Assembly (NCBI GenBank): GCA_002862205.1
Contig: PKCN01000131.1
Location: 1-51,452 of the forward strand
Origin: Planctomycetaceae bacterium
GTDB taxonomy: Bacteria; Planctomycetota; Planctomycetia; Pirellulales; Pirellulaceae
Direction of reading: 5' to 3'
Length of the DNA: 51,452 bases
Translations under genes and position numbers: made by a program
The notes under the pieces: model-generated
Seen by the model: the letters and a program-made list of their open reading frames with translations, nothing else
The model's database searches: none
Told to the model about the DNA's origin: nothing
Part shown: one piece after another, positions 1 to 8,494 of the stretch
How positions within the stretch are numbered: position 1 is the first letter of the stretch
How the letters are laid out: each line of letters opens with the position of its first letter

Positions 1-65
1 TCTAATCATTTTCGCAAATGCAGCTGTTTCAGGCAGATCCTTGATCGCGACTCTAGATCCGACCC

Positions 66-1499
66 TCAGCGGAACTTTTTGCCCACCCCATCGGAATTGG
101 GCCACCACAGAAGGCGAGAATAAGTCACGACGACCTTTTTGTTCGGGTCTGTTTCATAACCTGGCAACGGTTCAGCACGATCCCACTGCTTTGTCTGCTG
201 ATTGAGCTTGCTGGGTGGGTAGTTCTCGACTTTATCGTAGTAGCCGACGTCGAAGGTTTCGGAATACTCAGGTCCGGGGAATTCGAACATGCAATAAACG
301 TGGTCGCCTGCATCTCTGTCCACCGGCATGATGTGTCGTCCACCAACGGCATGGACGCTAAGTGGATGGACTTTTTTACCATCGTTTCTCAAGGAACTGA
401 GGAAGATACTGACGGCATCCAGTTGGTGGCTACCGAGTTCGGCCATCAGTCCTGCACCGGTTCGTTCGAACAGTCTCCAGCGGTGTAATTCATCCATTGC
501 GGAAAACACTTTATCGCCAGAAGTGAAGTCTTCGTAGCCGAAGTCTTTGGGATTCACGTTTTTGTCGGCATCCCATGCCTGCAGTTGTGCGAGTTCTGCC
601 TGTAGACGTACGATGTCATCAGGACTGGTCGCAGCTTTCAGCTTTGCCATGCGATTCTTGATGTCGCCTGCAATTTTGTCGATGGGCTTCCCGCTTGCGT
701 CTTTACCTTCACCGCCTGGAATTGGCATTTTCCAGCTATCACCACCGGGCAGGTTGCCGCGGTGCCATTGGGCTCGAATGTGATGAAGTTGTCCGAGCAG
801 TCCCCACCGGATCAGGTTGATCGCATTGTCGTACTTGACGTTGTAGTGCCGCTGGTGTCCAGTTGCGAGATGGATCGGATTCCCTGACTGGTCTTTCATT
901 TCGGCTGCCATTCGCGACATGACTTTGCATTGTGCGACGTTGTGAGCCATCAGTTTTTCGGTCAGGACATGCAGATTGCGTTCCATTGCCAAGGCGGCTA
1001 CCGAGGCGTGCAGCCAAAGAGGTAATGCGATGATCACTGCCTCGATATCTGGATCATCCAGGCAGGCCATGATGCCACCATTGCTGCCATCGTAGACTTT
1101 GACATTCCGTCGTGCTTCGGCCTCGTCTTTATAGCCCGCCACGCTGATCAAACCCGGACGTCGCACGAGTGCAGACGGACTGGACCAGTCACCGTGGAAC
1201 GCGCGGTGCTGCCCGAACGGACGAATGTCGCAGATTGCTTTGACGTCCACGTACTCGGGATTGCACCCCCCAATCAGTACGTTGCCTTCATCGCCAGTGC
1301 CGATGACGGCGACGCGGACAGGATCTTTGACTTTGCCATAACCGAAGTAGGCTGCACCGAGTCCCGCGCCACTGACTGCTCCCGCAGCCACAATGCCACG
1401 CAGAAAGTCGCGCCGGTTGACATCGTAATAGCTGCCAATCGCGGAATAGTAGTTATGTTCGCCGACATCACGTTGATCAGCTGATAATTTATCGACCAT
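66..1499 (-). CDS. Tat-exported Gfo/Idh/MocA family oxidoreductase
   Basis: NAD(P)-dependent dehydrogenase-like protein of 477 aa. A twin-arginine signal (NRRDFLRG, about residues 28-35) is followed by a hydrophobic Ala/Gly stretch, so export by Tat as a folded protein is expected. The Rossmann fold starts near residue 62 with GTGDEG (67-72). The family's EKP motif is replaced by EKLMAHN near residue 182. The second half (about 250-477) is the alpha/beta substrate domain and carries a polar insertion near residues 265-315. Exported members are common in Planctomycetes and usually act on sugars, but the substrate cannot be read here. It lies 64 nt downstream of the DoxX gene on the same strand, so they are probably co-transcribed. 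The 28 residues before the Tat motif are long, but no later Met precedes the signal. Confidence 0.85.
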   Translation of the reverse strand: MVDKLSADQRDVGEHNYYSAIGSYYDVNRRDFLRGIVAAGAVSGAGLGAAYFGYGKVKDPVRVAVIGTGDEGNVLIGGCNPEYVDVKAICDIRPFGQHRAFHGDWSSPSALVRRPGLISVAGYKDEAEARRNVKVYDGSNGGIMACLDDPDIEAVIIALPLWLHASVAALAMERNLHVLTEKLMAHNVAQCKVMSRMAAEMKDQSGNPIHLATGHQRHYNVKYDNAINLIRWGLLGQLHHIRAQWHRGNLPGGDSWKMPIPGGEGKDASGKPIDKIAGDIKNRMAKLKAATSPDDIVRLQAELAQLQAWDADKNVNPKDFGYEDFTSGDKVFSAMDELHRWRLFERTGAGLMAELGSHQLDAVSIFLSSLRNDGKKVHPLSVHAVGGRHIMPVDRDAGDHVYCMFEFPGPEYSETFDVGYYDKVENYPPSKLNQQTKQWDRAEPLPGYETDPNKKVVVTYSRLLWWPNSDGVGKKFR

Positions 1500-1563
1500 G
1501 AAAAAAATCCTCTATTTCGAGTGAGCTGTGTTTTGTTTTGGTTGAGAGGGTGAATTTGAAGGA

Positions 1564-2526
1564 TCAGCTTTGCGGTGCCTGACCGCCCCAGACTTTGCGA
1601 ACGATCAGGTGCAGGAAGTAATCGAGTCCAGCGAGGCGTCCCGATCCTGTGGCGGCCAGCACCAAACAGGCCATGCACTCGATCAGTTGGTAATTACTCG
1701 AAGTGGGACCCGTCGCAGGCGGGTATTGGCTCAACACTACTGAACCGAGAAAACCCGCCGCAGCCAACGCTGCTACGGGGGTGAAGAACCCCAGAAGCAG
1801 GCATAGTCCGATGGCAATATCAAAGTAGGGGACGAATCGATCAATCACACTGGTGTCAATTCGCTCAGTCCGCGGCTTGATTAAGCGATAATAAGGGCTG
1901 GTCTGGCCTTGTTCTGCTGTTGCCAGCGCGTTTTGGTCGACTTCATAATTTGCCCAAATCGCATCAATTTCTGCCAGAGTGGGGGCCGCTTTCTGTTTCC
2001 ACTCGCGGCGGATTGTATCTCTTTGCCCGCCAAGGCTGGCAACGCCATCGCGGACTGATTTTTCCTGTCCATCTGTTTCCAGTTTCGCGATACGTTCGCG
2101 GCCCAACGCGTATTCTTCGAGATCACTTGCATTTTCCGCCAAAATCCAGTCGTACTGCTCGACTGCCTTGGCGTAGTTGGCTTGGGCCTGAGCTTTTTGG
2201 GCCTCAGTGAACCCGTAGTGGTTGGCGACACCCTCACGGAAGACAGCCCAATTTTGCATGGCGGCGGCACGATTGAGACGGAATTCTCCGTCTGCATCCC
2301 AGACCAACTGCCTGAAATCGCTTGCCATCGGGCCTTTGGCGTTGGCAAAGAACGGAGCGGCGGTCCAGTCTCCAGCAGCCTTCTTGTCGATCCCTTCGCT
2401 ATAGAAATGCCAGCCCACGGTGATCCGCAGCAGAACCAGCATGACGGCCCCGGTCAGGCCCAAAATCCGAGGTGAAAGGCTCCAGCCGACACAGAGCCGG
2501 AGTGGTGAGAGTACGAACTTAAGCAC
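1564..2526 (-). CDS. DoxX-family membrane protein with large extracytoplasmic insert
   Basis: Integral membrane protein of 320 aa. One hydrophobic helix lies near residues 20-45. Next comes a soluble, charged, largely helical stretch of about 185 residues (45-230, rich in Ala/Glu/Gln/Lys). Then come hydrophobic segments near 233-268 and 277-305. The C-terminal part has the DoxX look (DIAIGLCLLLGFFTPVAALA). Typical DoxX proteins are about 130-150 aa with four closely spaced helices, so the length reflects an insertion between helix 1 and the rest. DoxX proteins are linked to quinone or thiol redox processes at the membrane; the role here is unknown. It is first in a probable two-gene operon with the Tat oxidoreductase. 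Confidence 0.75.
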   Translation of the reverse strand: MLKFVLSPLRLCVGWSLSPRILGLTGAVMLVLLRITVGWHFYSEGIDKKAAGDWTAAPFFANAKGPMASDFRQLVWDADGEFRLNRAAAMQNWAVFREGVANHYGFTEAQKAQAQANYAKAVEQYDWILAENASDLEEYALGRERIAKLETDGQEKSVRDGVASLGGQRDTIRREWKQKAAPTLAEIDAIWANYEVDQNALATAEQGQTSPYYRLIKPRTERIDTSVIDRFVPYFDIAIGLCLLLGFFTPVAALAAAGFLGSVVLSQYPPATGPTSSNYQLIECMACLVLAATGSGRLAGLDYFLHLIVRKVWGGQAPQS

Positions 2527-2848
2527 GAAACAGGCGATCCGTTGGCGGGAAAGTTGGCGGGAAATCCTCGGCCCGCGTGTCGCGCAGGATACAAGGTCAA
2601 CGTAAGCCCCTTAGCTTACACCAATCGACGCAGATTACGCCACTATCCCCCTAAAAACGAGGGTTTGCACCCAGAGCATTGGTAACAGTCACGGTTACGT
2701 AAGCTCCACAGCTTCAGTTCTCTGCCCGGCCGACAGTCGCCAGACATGGTGTCGCAGGAATACCTCTGCGAGTGGTTAGCAGTCGGTATTTGCACGCGAT
2801 TAACGAAAAATACGGTTTTCCGAACTGTTCTACATTCGATTGGGAGAT

Positions 2849-2883
2849 CGATATGCGTGATCGCGGAGCGATCTAACGCATCG
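2849..2883. promoter_or_regulatory. Long hairpin in the dnaE leader
   Basis: CGA (2849-2851) pairs with TCG (2881-2883), TGCGT (2854-2858) with ACGCA (2876-2880), and GATCGC (2859-2864) with GCGATC (2868-2873), around a GGA loop. TA dinucleotides are unpaired on both sides. The 14 base pairs lie about 250 nt before the dnaE ATG. No T-tract follows, so it is not an intrinsic terminator. It could be an operator or mRNA leader structure; the function is inference. Confidence 0.35.
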
Positions 2884-3034
2884 AAACTGGAATCTTCAGA
2901 AATTGGGTGCTCAGCAGCATGACGGTCGCGGATACGGCATGATTGCCAACCGGTTTCTGTTCGCTACCTTAGACACATCGAAAGCTGGTGGGCAGCTCGA
3001 GGTCGCCGGAACGCCATGCGGTAGCCGGTTCAGC

Positions 3035-3082
3035 TTTTCCAGCCTTCAAGATTGCCAGTTTTCCAGCCTTCAAGATTGCCAG
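3035..3082. repeat. Perfect 24-bp tandem duplication
   Basis: Positions 3035-3058 are repeated exactly at 3059-3082, immediately upstream of the dnaE ribosome-binding region. Because the unit is a multiple of three it keeps the upstream frame open, which explains why the dnaE frame can be extended to 2903. Confidence 0.9.
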
Positions 3083-3136
3083 CCTCCTCAACCGTTTCGT
3101 GATGCCACCGCATTGCATAGTCAGGAAGAAACGAAG

Positions 3137-6100
3137 ATGAACCAGATTGTGACGGACACGACCACTCCGGCTCGCCCTTTTACCCATCTGCACTGCCACA
3201 GCCATTACAGCTTGTTGGATGGTGCCGGTGATATCGGCAAACTGGTCAACCGTTGTGTCGAGCATGGAATGAACTCGTTGGCCTTGACCGACCACGGCAA
3301 TCTGCACGGTGCGTTGGAATTTTACCGGAAGTCCAAGTCGGCCGGAATCAATCCCATCATTGGCTACGAGGCGTACATTGCACCCGGAAGTCGCTTTGAT
3401 AAAGGCGGTGCCAGTAGTAGCAAGGCAGCCAGTTATCATCTGACTCTTTTGGCGAAGAACCGGACCGGGTTTCGTAATCTGATCAAGCTCGCCAGCGCAG
3501 CTTCGCTGGAAGGTTTCTATTTCAAGCCGCGCATCGATAAGGAAATCCTCGAGAAGTACAACGAGGGGATTGTCTGCCTCTCCGGATGTGTCAGCAGTGA
3601 ATTTAGCCGTGCTGTGATCAAGGGAATCGATACCGCAGAGGTTGAAAAAGAAGCGAGAGAAATTGCCGGTTGGTTTCATAACGTTTTTGATGATCGATAC
3701 TTCATCGAAATCATGAACAACGAGGTTGATATTCAGAAGGCACAGCTTGAGAACGCGGTTGAAATTGCTAAGCGAATGGGCCTGCCGTTGGTGGCGACCA
3801 GCGATTGCCATTACGTCGATCGTGGGGACGCAGAAGCACAGGACATCATGCTATGCATCAACACGGGGCGTTATCGAACAGACACGTCACGAATGAAAAT
3901 GGAGAACGATGAGTTCTTTCTACGCAGTCCTGATCAAATGTATGAGAAGTTTCCGGGGTTGGAGCATGCGGTAGCTCGCAGTCAGGAAATCGCAGATTCC
4001 GTCGACATCGATTTGGAGCTTGGAAAGTATTATTTTCCATCTTTCGAGTGTCCCGATCAGAAACAACCGATCGACTATCTGCGTGAACTGTGCATCAAGG
4101 GTCTGAGGGAACGGTACGCAGATGAACCGGAACGCTTCAAGGGTGACGATTTAAGTGACGAGGTGATGGCTCGTCTGGATCGCGAACTCAACGTGATCGA
4201 AAAACTCGGCTATCCCACTTATTTCCTGATCGTGTGGGACTTTGTGCTACATGCACGAAGCAAGGGGATTTCAGCAACTGCCCGTGGTAGTGGTGTTGGT
4301 GCGATCGTCTGTTATGCCTTGTACATGTCGCATGTGTGCCCCCTGCGGTACGACCTTCTGTTCGAGCGTTTCCTTGATGAAAGTCGAACAGAACCGCCGG
4401 ATATCGATATCGATTTTGAAAAAGAACGGCGTGGCGAGGTCATTGATTATGTAAAAGAGCGTTACGGCAGTGAAATGGTCTGTCAGATCGGGACGTTTGG
4501 CACGCTGGCTGCCAGGGCAGCGATCAAAGACACTGGGCGGGCACTTGGTGTGCCGCTGGCACGTGTCAACCAAATCACTGAGATGGTGCCGGATGAGCTG
4601 AAAATTACGCTCGACAAAGCACTCTCCAAAAGTGCTGATCTGAAGATGGCCTACGATGGCGATCCGGAAATACGGGAACTGCTTGATCTGGCGATGAAGA
4701 TTGAAGGATTAGCCCGCAATGTCGGTACCCACGCTGCCGCAGTGGTGATCGCTGATAAGCCGTTGACTGAGTATGTGCCTCTGGGGCGTGTGCCCGGAAA
4801 GCAGGATGTCATCACGCAGTGGCCGATGGGAGATGTGGAAGCATCGGGGCTGCTGAAAATGGACTTCCTTGGACTTCGGAATCTCACGATTCTCAGTCGT
4901 ACAGTCCAACTGATCGAGCAGACTACCGGGAAAGCCGTCGACCCATTGAAGTTTCCACTCGACGACAAAGCTTCCTACTCGCTGCTGCAACGTGGCGAAA
5001 CCAAAGGGGTTTTCCAGTTGGAGTCCGGTGGCATTCGTGACTTGTTGTTGAGGATGAAGCCCGACCATTTTACAGACATCATCGCAACCGCGGCCCTTTA
5101 TCGACCTGGGCCGCTTGAGGGTGGCATGGTGGATGATTACGTCAATATCAAGCACGGTCGGCAGGAGCCCGAATACAAACACCCCGTTCTCAAGGAAATT
5201 CTGGAAGAGACCAATTCGATCATGGTCTATCAGGAACAGGTGATGAGAATCCTCAATCGCCTTGGGAAAATTCCGTTGGCGAATGCATACACCTGTATCA
5301 AAGCGATTAGCAAGAAAAAAGAATCGTTAATCAACGAGAATCACGATGCATTCATCACAGGGTCCGTGGAAAATGGACTCGCGGAGAAGGATGCTAATGA
5401 TATTTGGAACCTGATCGTCAAGTTTGCTGGATACGGATTCAATAAAAGCCATTCAACCGCTTATGCCTTATTGGCCTACCAAACCGCTTACCTCAAAGCG
5501 CATTACCCGGTCGAGTTCATGGCGGCGTTGTTGTCGAGTGATATCTCGGGACGCAACTTTAAACGCAAAGACGCATTGGTTGAGCATATGGAAGATTGCG
5601 ATCGTATGAAGATTGAAGTGGTACCACCTTCTGTCAATCACAGCGATGCTGACTTTTCGGTTGCAGAGGGAAATATTCACTTCGCGCTTTCCGCAATCAA
5701 AGGCTGTGGCGGATCCACCGCAATCAGCATTGCAACTGAACGAAAAAAGAATGGGCCGTTTAAGGATATCTTCGATTTCTGCGAACGCGTGGATCCGGCC
5801 GCGTGCAATAAAAGTGCCATTGAAACACTGATCAAAGCAGGAGCGATGGATGAATTCAATGCCCACCGCAGTCAATTGACTGCGGTGATTGAAAGGGCTG
5901 TTCAGGCTGGGGCAGCCGTTCAAGCGGATAAAAAGAGTGGGCAAGCCAGCCTGTTTGGTGCTTTTGAGGAGGAGGAGGCTGGTGGTGGGGAAACAGTTGC
6001 AGCACCTCTGCCTGAAATGCAAGAGTGGCCTGAACGTGAAAAATTAATCGCTGAAAAAGAGGTGCTCGGCTACTATCTGGCAAGCCATCCACTGGCTGAG

Positions 6101-6694
6101 TATGAGAAAAAACTGGCGACGTTTCGGACTCACACGACAGATAAACTTGGCGACGTCAAAGACCGTGGCGAGGTTGTCCTGGGAGGCATGATCAGTTCGA
6201 TCAAGTTTGCGCACACCAAAAATGCCAAGGTAGGGGCACCGTCGAAATATGCCAACTTCGACCTCGAAGATATGCAAGGTGCGATCAGGTGTATCGTCTG
6301 GCCAAAAGGTTTTGTCGATGTCGGAGAGCGAATCCAGCCCGATGCGGTCGTCTTGGCGCGAGGCAAAGTCGATCGCCGAGGTGGCGATGAGGCTAACCTG
6401 ATCATCGATGAACTGACGCCTCTGGATGATCTGGATAAACGCTACACACACGGCATGAGGCTGCGGTTGGACGAGAAAGAGCATGACCGCGAGACGATCA
6501 GTCGCCTTCGAGAAATTGTGCGTGGCTACCCAGGGTCACAGGAACTGCTGTTCAGCATGCGGTTGCGGGAAGGCGAAACCGTTCATTTGAAGAGTGACAA
6601 GTATCGAGTCGAAATCACGATGGAGTTACGAGATCGAATCGATGATCTGCTAGGAACCGGGCACTACAAATTGTTGATGAGCAAACCGCGTTAG
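3137..6694 (+). CDS. dnaE: DNA polymerase III subunit alpha (DnaE)
   Basis: Catalytic subunit of the replicative polymerase. With the ATG at 3137 it is 1185 aa, normal for DnaE1. An AGGAAGAAACGAAG purine-rich stretch precedes this start, and the PHP domain begins directly after it (HLHCHSHYS, residues 17-25). The polymerase acidic residues are visible in PDIDIDF (D422, D424) and MDFLGL (D576). GYGFNKSHSTAYALLAYQTA is the typical fingers-region signature. QASLF (936-940) fits the QxxLF beta-clamp binding motif. The C-terminal OB domain (GGMISSIKFAHTKNAK onward) is followed by a tail of about 100 residues. An upstream TTG at 2903 would add 78 residues with no family similarity. It stands alone, with no obvious operon partner. 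Confidence 0.97.
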   Translation: MNQIVTDTTTPARPFTHLHCHSHYSLLDGAGDIGKLVNRCVEHGMNSLALTDHGNLHGALEFYRKSKSAGINPIIGYEAYIAPGSRFDKGGASSSKAASYHLTLLAKNRTGFRNLIKLASAASLEGFYFKPRIDKEILEKYNEGIVCLSGCVSSEFSRAVIKGIDTAEVEKEAREIAGWFHNVFDDRYFIEIMNNEVDIQKAQLENAVEIAKRMGLPLVATSDCHYVDRGDAEAQDIMLCINTGRYRTDTSRMKMENDEFFLRSPDQMYEKFPGLEHAVARSQEIADSVDIDLELGKYYFPSFECPDQKQPIDYLRELCIKGLRERYADEPERFKGDDLSDEVMARLDRELNVIEKLGYPTYFLIVWDFVLHARSKGISATARGSGVGAIVCYALYMSHVCPLRYDLLFERFLDESRTEPPDIDIDFEKERRGEVIDYVKERYGSEMVCQIGTFGTLAARAAIKDTGRALGVPLARVNQITEMVPDELKITLDKALSKSADLKMAYDGDPEIRELLDLAMKIEGLARNVGTHAAAVVIADKPLTEYVPLGRVPGKQDVITQWPMGDVEASGLLKMDFLGLRNLTILSRTVQLIEQTTGKAVDPLKFPLDDKASYSLLQRGETKGVFQLESGGIRDLLLRMKPDHFTDIIATAALYRPGPLEGGMVDDYVNIKHGRQEPEYKHPVLKEILEETNSIMVYQEQVMRILNRLGKIPLANAYTCIKAISKKKESLINENHDAFITGSVENGLAEKDANDIWNLIVKFAGYGFNKSHSTAYALLAYQTAYLKAHYPVEFMAALLSSDISGRNFKRKDALVEHMEDCDRMKIEVVPPSVNHSDADFSVAEGNIHFALSAIKGCGGSTAISIATERKKNGPFKDIFDFCERVDPAACNKSAIETLIKAGAMDEFNAHRSQLTAVIERAVQAGAAVQADKKSGQASLFGAFEEEEAGGGETVAAPLPEMQEWPEREKLIAEKEVLGYYLASHPLAEYEKKLATFRTHTTDKLGDVKDRGEVVLGGMISSIKFAHTKNAKVGAPSKYANFDLEDMQGAIRCIVWPKGFVDVGERIQPDAVVLARGKVDRRGGDEANLIIDELTPLDDLDKRYTHGMRLRLDEKEHDRETISRLREIVRGYPGSQELLFSMRLREGETVHLKSDKYRVEITMELRDRIDDLLGTGHYKLLMSKPR

Positions 6695-7207
6695 GGGCAG
6701 AAATGGGCGGTCAGGGCGACTTGCTTCCGCAGTTGGTTACACGCTGTGGGTCAAAGTATTAGAGGTCCAACTGTCAGGTGCGGCCGCAAATACCTCGGTT
6801 TTCTGGATTTTACGGGCTGGACCGTGCCGTCGAGCTGGCTTCACCGATTGCTCGCTGCAATTGAGATGACCGCGTCTTGTTGCCCTGCTAAACTGTTAAA
6901 GAGACAGTCGGTCATCCACGGTGTCAGGCTTGCATCCAAATCCCGGTCCCTGTGCCGAGACTGCTGGCTGCGAGTCACGGTGGTGATGAGACTGAAAGAA
7001 GGAAAAATGCTGCTGTCCAACCCGACGAGGCCAGTCCCCCGAATCAACTGTTTTGTTGTGCTGTCCCTCTCTCCGCCTCACATCTCTCCGCCTCACATCT
7101 CTCCGCCTCACATCGCAATTTCAGCCGTTAAGTGATTCCTCGCCCACTTGCGATTTGAAAATGCGGTTCGCCAATGTCCCTTGTGTAATTTTAAAATGAG
7201 AAGCTGG
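6695..7207. other. Intergenic region with 15-bp triplet repeat
   Basis: About 510 bases between dnaE and the first DUF1552 gene. The only structure I see is the 3-copy tandem repeat at 7069-7113. No credible small gene, terminator or RNA was recognised; open frames here have unusual composition and no RBS. Confidence 0.5.
7069..7113. repeat. Three perfect 15-bp tandem repeats
   Basis: The unit CTCTCCGCCTCACAT occurs at 7069-7083, 7084-7098 and 7099-7113 without mismatch, about 95 nt before the first HXXSHH gene. Confidence 0.95.
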
Positions 7208-8494
7208 ATGAATCGTTCACGGCGTCATTTCCTACGAAGCAGCACTGGTCTTATTGCGTTACCTGCTCTTGAGTCTCTCACGCGAAACCATTCCGCGAGT
7301 GCAGCGCCGGTGGATCGCCCTGCCAAGCGAATGGTGTTCTTGAGTTTCGGATGGGGTGTTACTCGAGATGACTGGTTCCCCGATAAGTCGATCAGCGGAA
7401 CTGGTTATGAGTTGCCTGCTGGCCTGAAACCGCTTTTGCGTCATAAGAACGACATCACGGTTTTGCAGAATCTGAGCAACCAGTTCAGCAGTGAAGCACA
7501 CTGGGGAAGTACTTTTTATCTGACGGGTGCCAATCGCTACGCAGAACCTGGTAAAAGTTTTCACAACACCATTTCGGCAGATCAGGTAGCTGCGGAAAAG
7601 TTGGGTCTGGCAACACGATTTACATCCCTTCAACTTGGTTGCAAGAATGCTGAGAATTCGGGACATGGGCCTGGTTTGTCGTTGGCTTGGAATCGCCAAG
7701 GCAAGCCTGTGGCGGGATCGGATAACCCGGTTGCTGCCTATCACAAGCTATTCTCTGACGGCAAAACACCTCTTGCTCAACGTCAGTTGATGCTGCAGAA
7801 ACAACGCAGCATTCTGGATGCAGTTATGGAAGATGCAAAGGATGTGGGCCGGGGACTTGGCCGTAATGATGCTGACAAGTTGGGGGAGTATCTGCAGTCG
7901 GTTCGCGATATTGAAACGCGACTTTCGAAAGAAGAACAATGGTTGGATGTTCCGAAGTCCCGTCCCGCGACATTGTCGGAGGAGCCACAGGGGGCAGTGG
8001 CCGGATATGAAGAAATCAAGGTCATGTATGATCTGATGATAGCTGCCATGCAGGTTGATGCGACGCGAGTATTCACCTACCGGCAACCTGTGGAAAGCTT
8101 GTTGAAAAGTTTTGGGGCTACGATCACGGGTCACAACATGAGCCACTACACCAATGGCGATCGGAAATCTGTTTCCCAGACCCGCGATCAGAAACAGTCT
8201 GAATTGCTGGCCTATTTTATCGATCGCCTCAAAGCCACCCGGGAAACCGATGGTAGTCGCTTGTTCGATCATGTGTCTGTCAGCTATGGAAGTAACATCA
8301 ACTCGATCCACTATTTAACCAACTGTCCGACAATCATCACGGGCGGTGGTGCTGGAATTGAACTGGGTCAGCACTTGGTGCTTGGCCCAAACACGCCCTT
8401 GGCGAATCTGTGGCTCAGCCTGTTGCGGGGTGTGGGAATGGATGTCGCGTCTCATGGTGACAGTTCGGGCGTAATCAAGGAATTGTTCGCATGA
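7208..8494 (+). CDS. DUF1552 (HXXSHH) family Tat-exported protein, cluster A copy 1
   Basis: Planctomycete-type DUF1552 protein of 428 aa from the ATG at 7208, chosen because it gives a compact Tat signal (MNRSRRHFLRS). In-frame ATG 7196 and TTG 7148 are alternatives (432 and 448 aa). GAGAAG before 7208 may be the RBS. The family is named for an HXXSHH motif; here it reads HNMSHY (about 309-314), so the last His is replaced. The C-terminus has the family's glycine-rich GGGAGIELGQHL followed by NTPLANLWLSLLRGVG. The family belongs with alkaline-phosphatase/sulfatase-like folds but has no established activity as far as I know. Its stop overlaps the start of the next gene by 4 nt (ATGA), implying translational coupling. 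Confidence 0.88.
   Translation: MNRSRRHFLRSSTGLIALPALESLTRNHSASAAPVDRPAKRMVFLSFGWGVTRDDWFPDKSISGTGYELPAGLKPLLRHKNDITVLQNLSNQFSSEAHWGSTFYLTGANRYAEPGKSFHNTISADQVAAEKLGLATRFTSLQLGCKNAENSGHGPGLSLAWNRQGKPVAGSDNPVAAYHKLFSDGKTPLAQRQLMLQKQRSILDAVMEDAKDVGRGLGRNDADKLGEYLQSVRDIETRLSKEEQWLDVPKSRPATLSEEPQGAVAGYEEIKVMYDLMIAAMQVDATRVFTYRQPVESLLKSFGATITGHNMSHYTNGDRKSVSQTRDQKQSELLAYFIDRLKATRETDGSRLFDHVSVSYGSNINSIHYLTNCPTIITGGGAGIELGQHLVLGPNTPLANLWLSLLRGVGMDVASHGDSSGVIKELFA

Larger units (their letters stand above)
2527..3136. other. Divergent intergenic region upstream of dnaE
   Basis: About 610 bases between the DoxX gene start and the preferred dnaE start. It holds a long imperfect hairpin (2849-2883) and a perfect 24-bp tandem duplication (3035-3082). 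The dnaE reading frame is open back to a TTG at 2903, but the peptide this would add (78 residues) is low in domain character and includes the translated duplication, so I treat it as leader. No convincing promoter hexamers were identified. Confidence 0.5.

Noticed and set aside
2903-3136. N-terminal extension of DnaE from TTG 2903
   Set aside because: The added 78 residues include a translated tandem duplication and have no DnaE similarity; ATG 3137 has a good RBS and sits right before the PHP domain.
2969-3811. 280-codon minus-strand frame inside dnaE
   Set aside because: Antisense to the conserved PHP domain; shadow of dnaE codon usage.
6746-7135. 129-codon plus-strand frame before the first DUF1552 gene
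   Set aside because: Composition is unlike neighbours, it ends in the 15-bp repeat (SPPHI repeated), and no RBS is visible.
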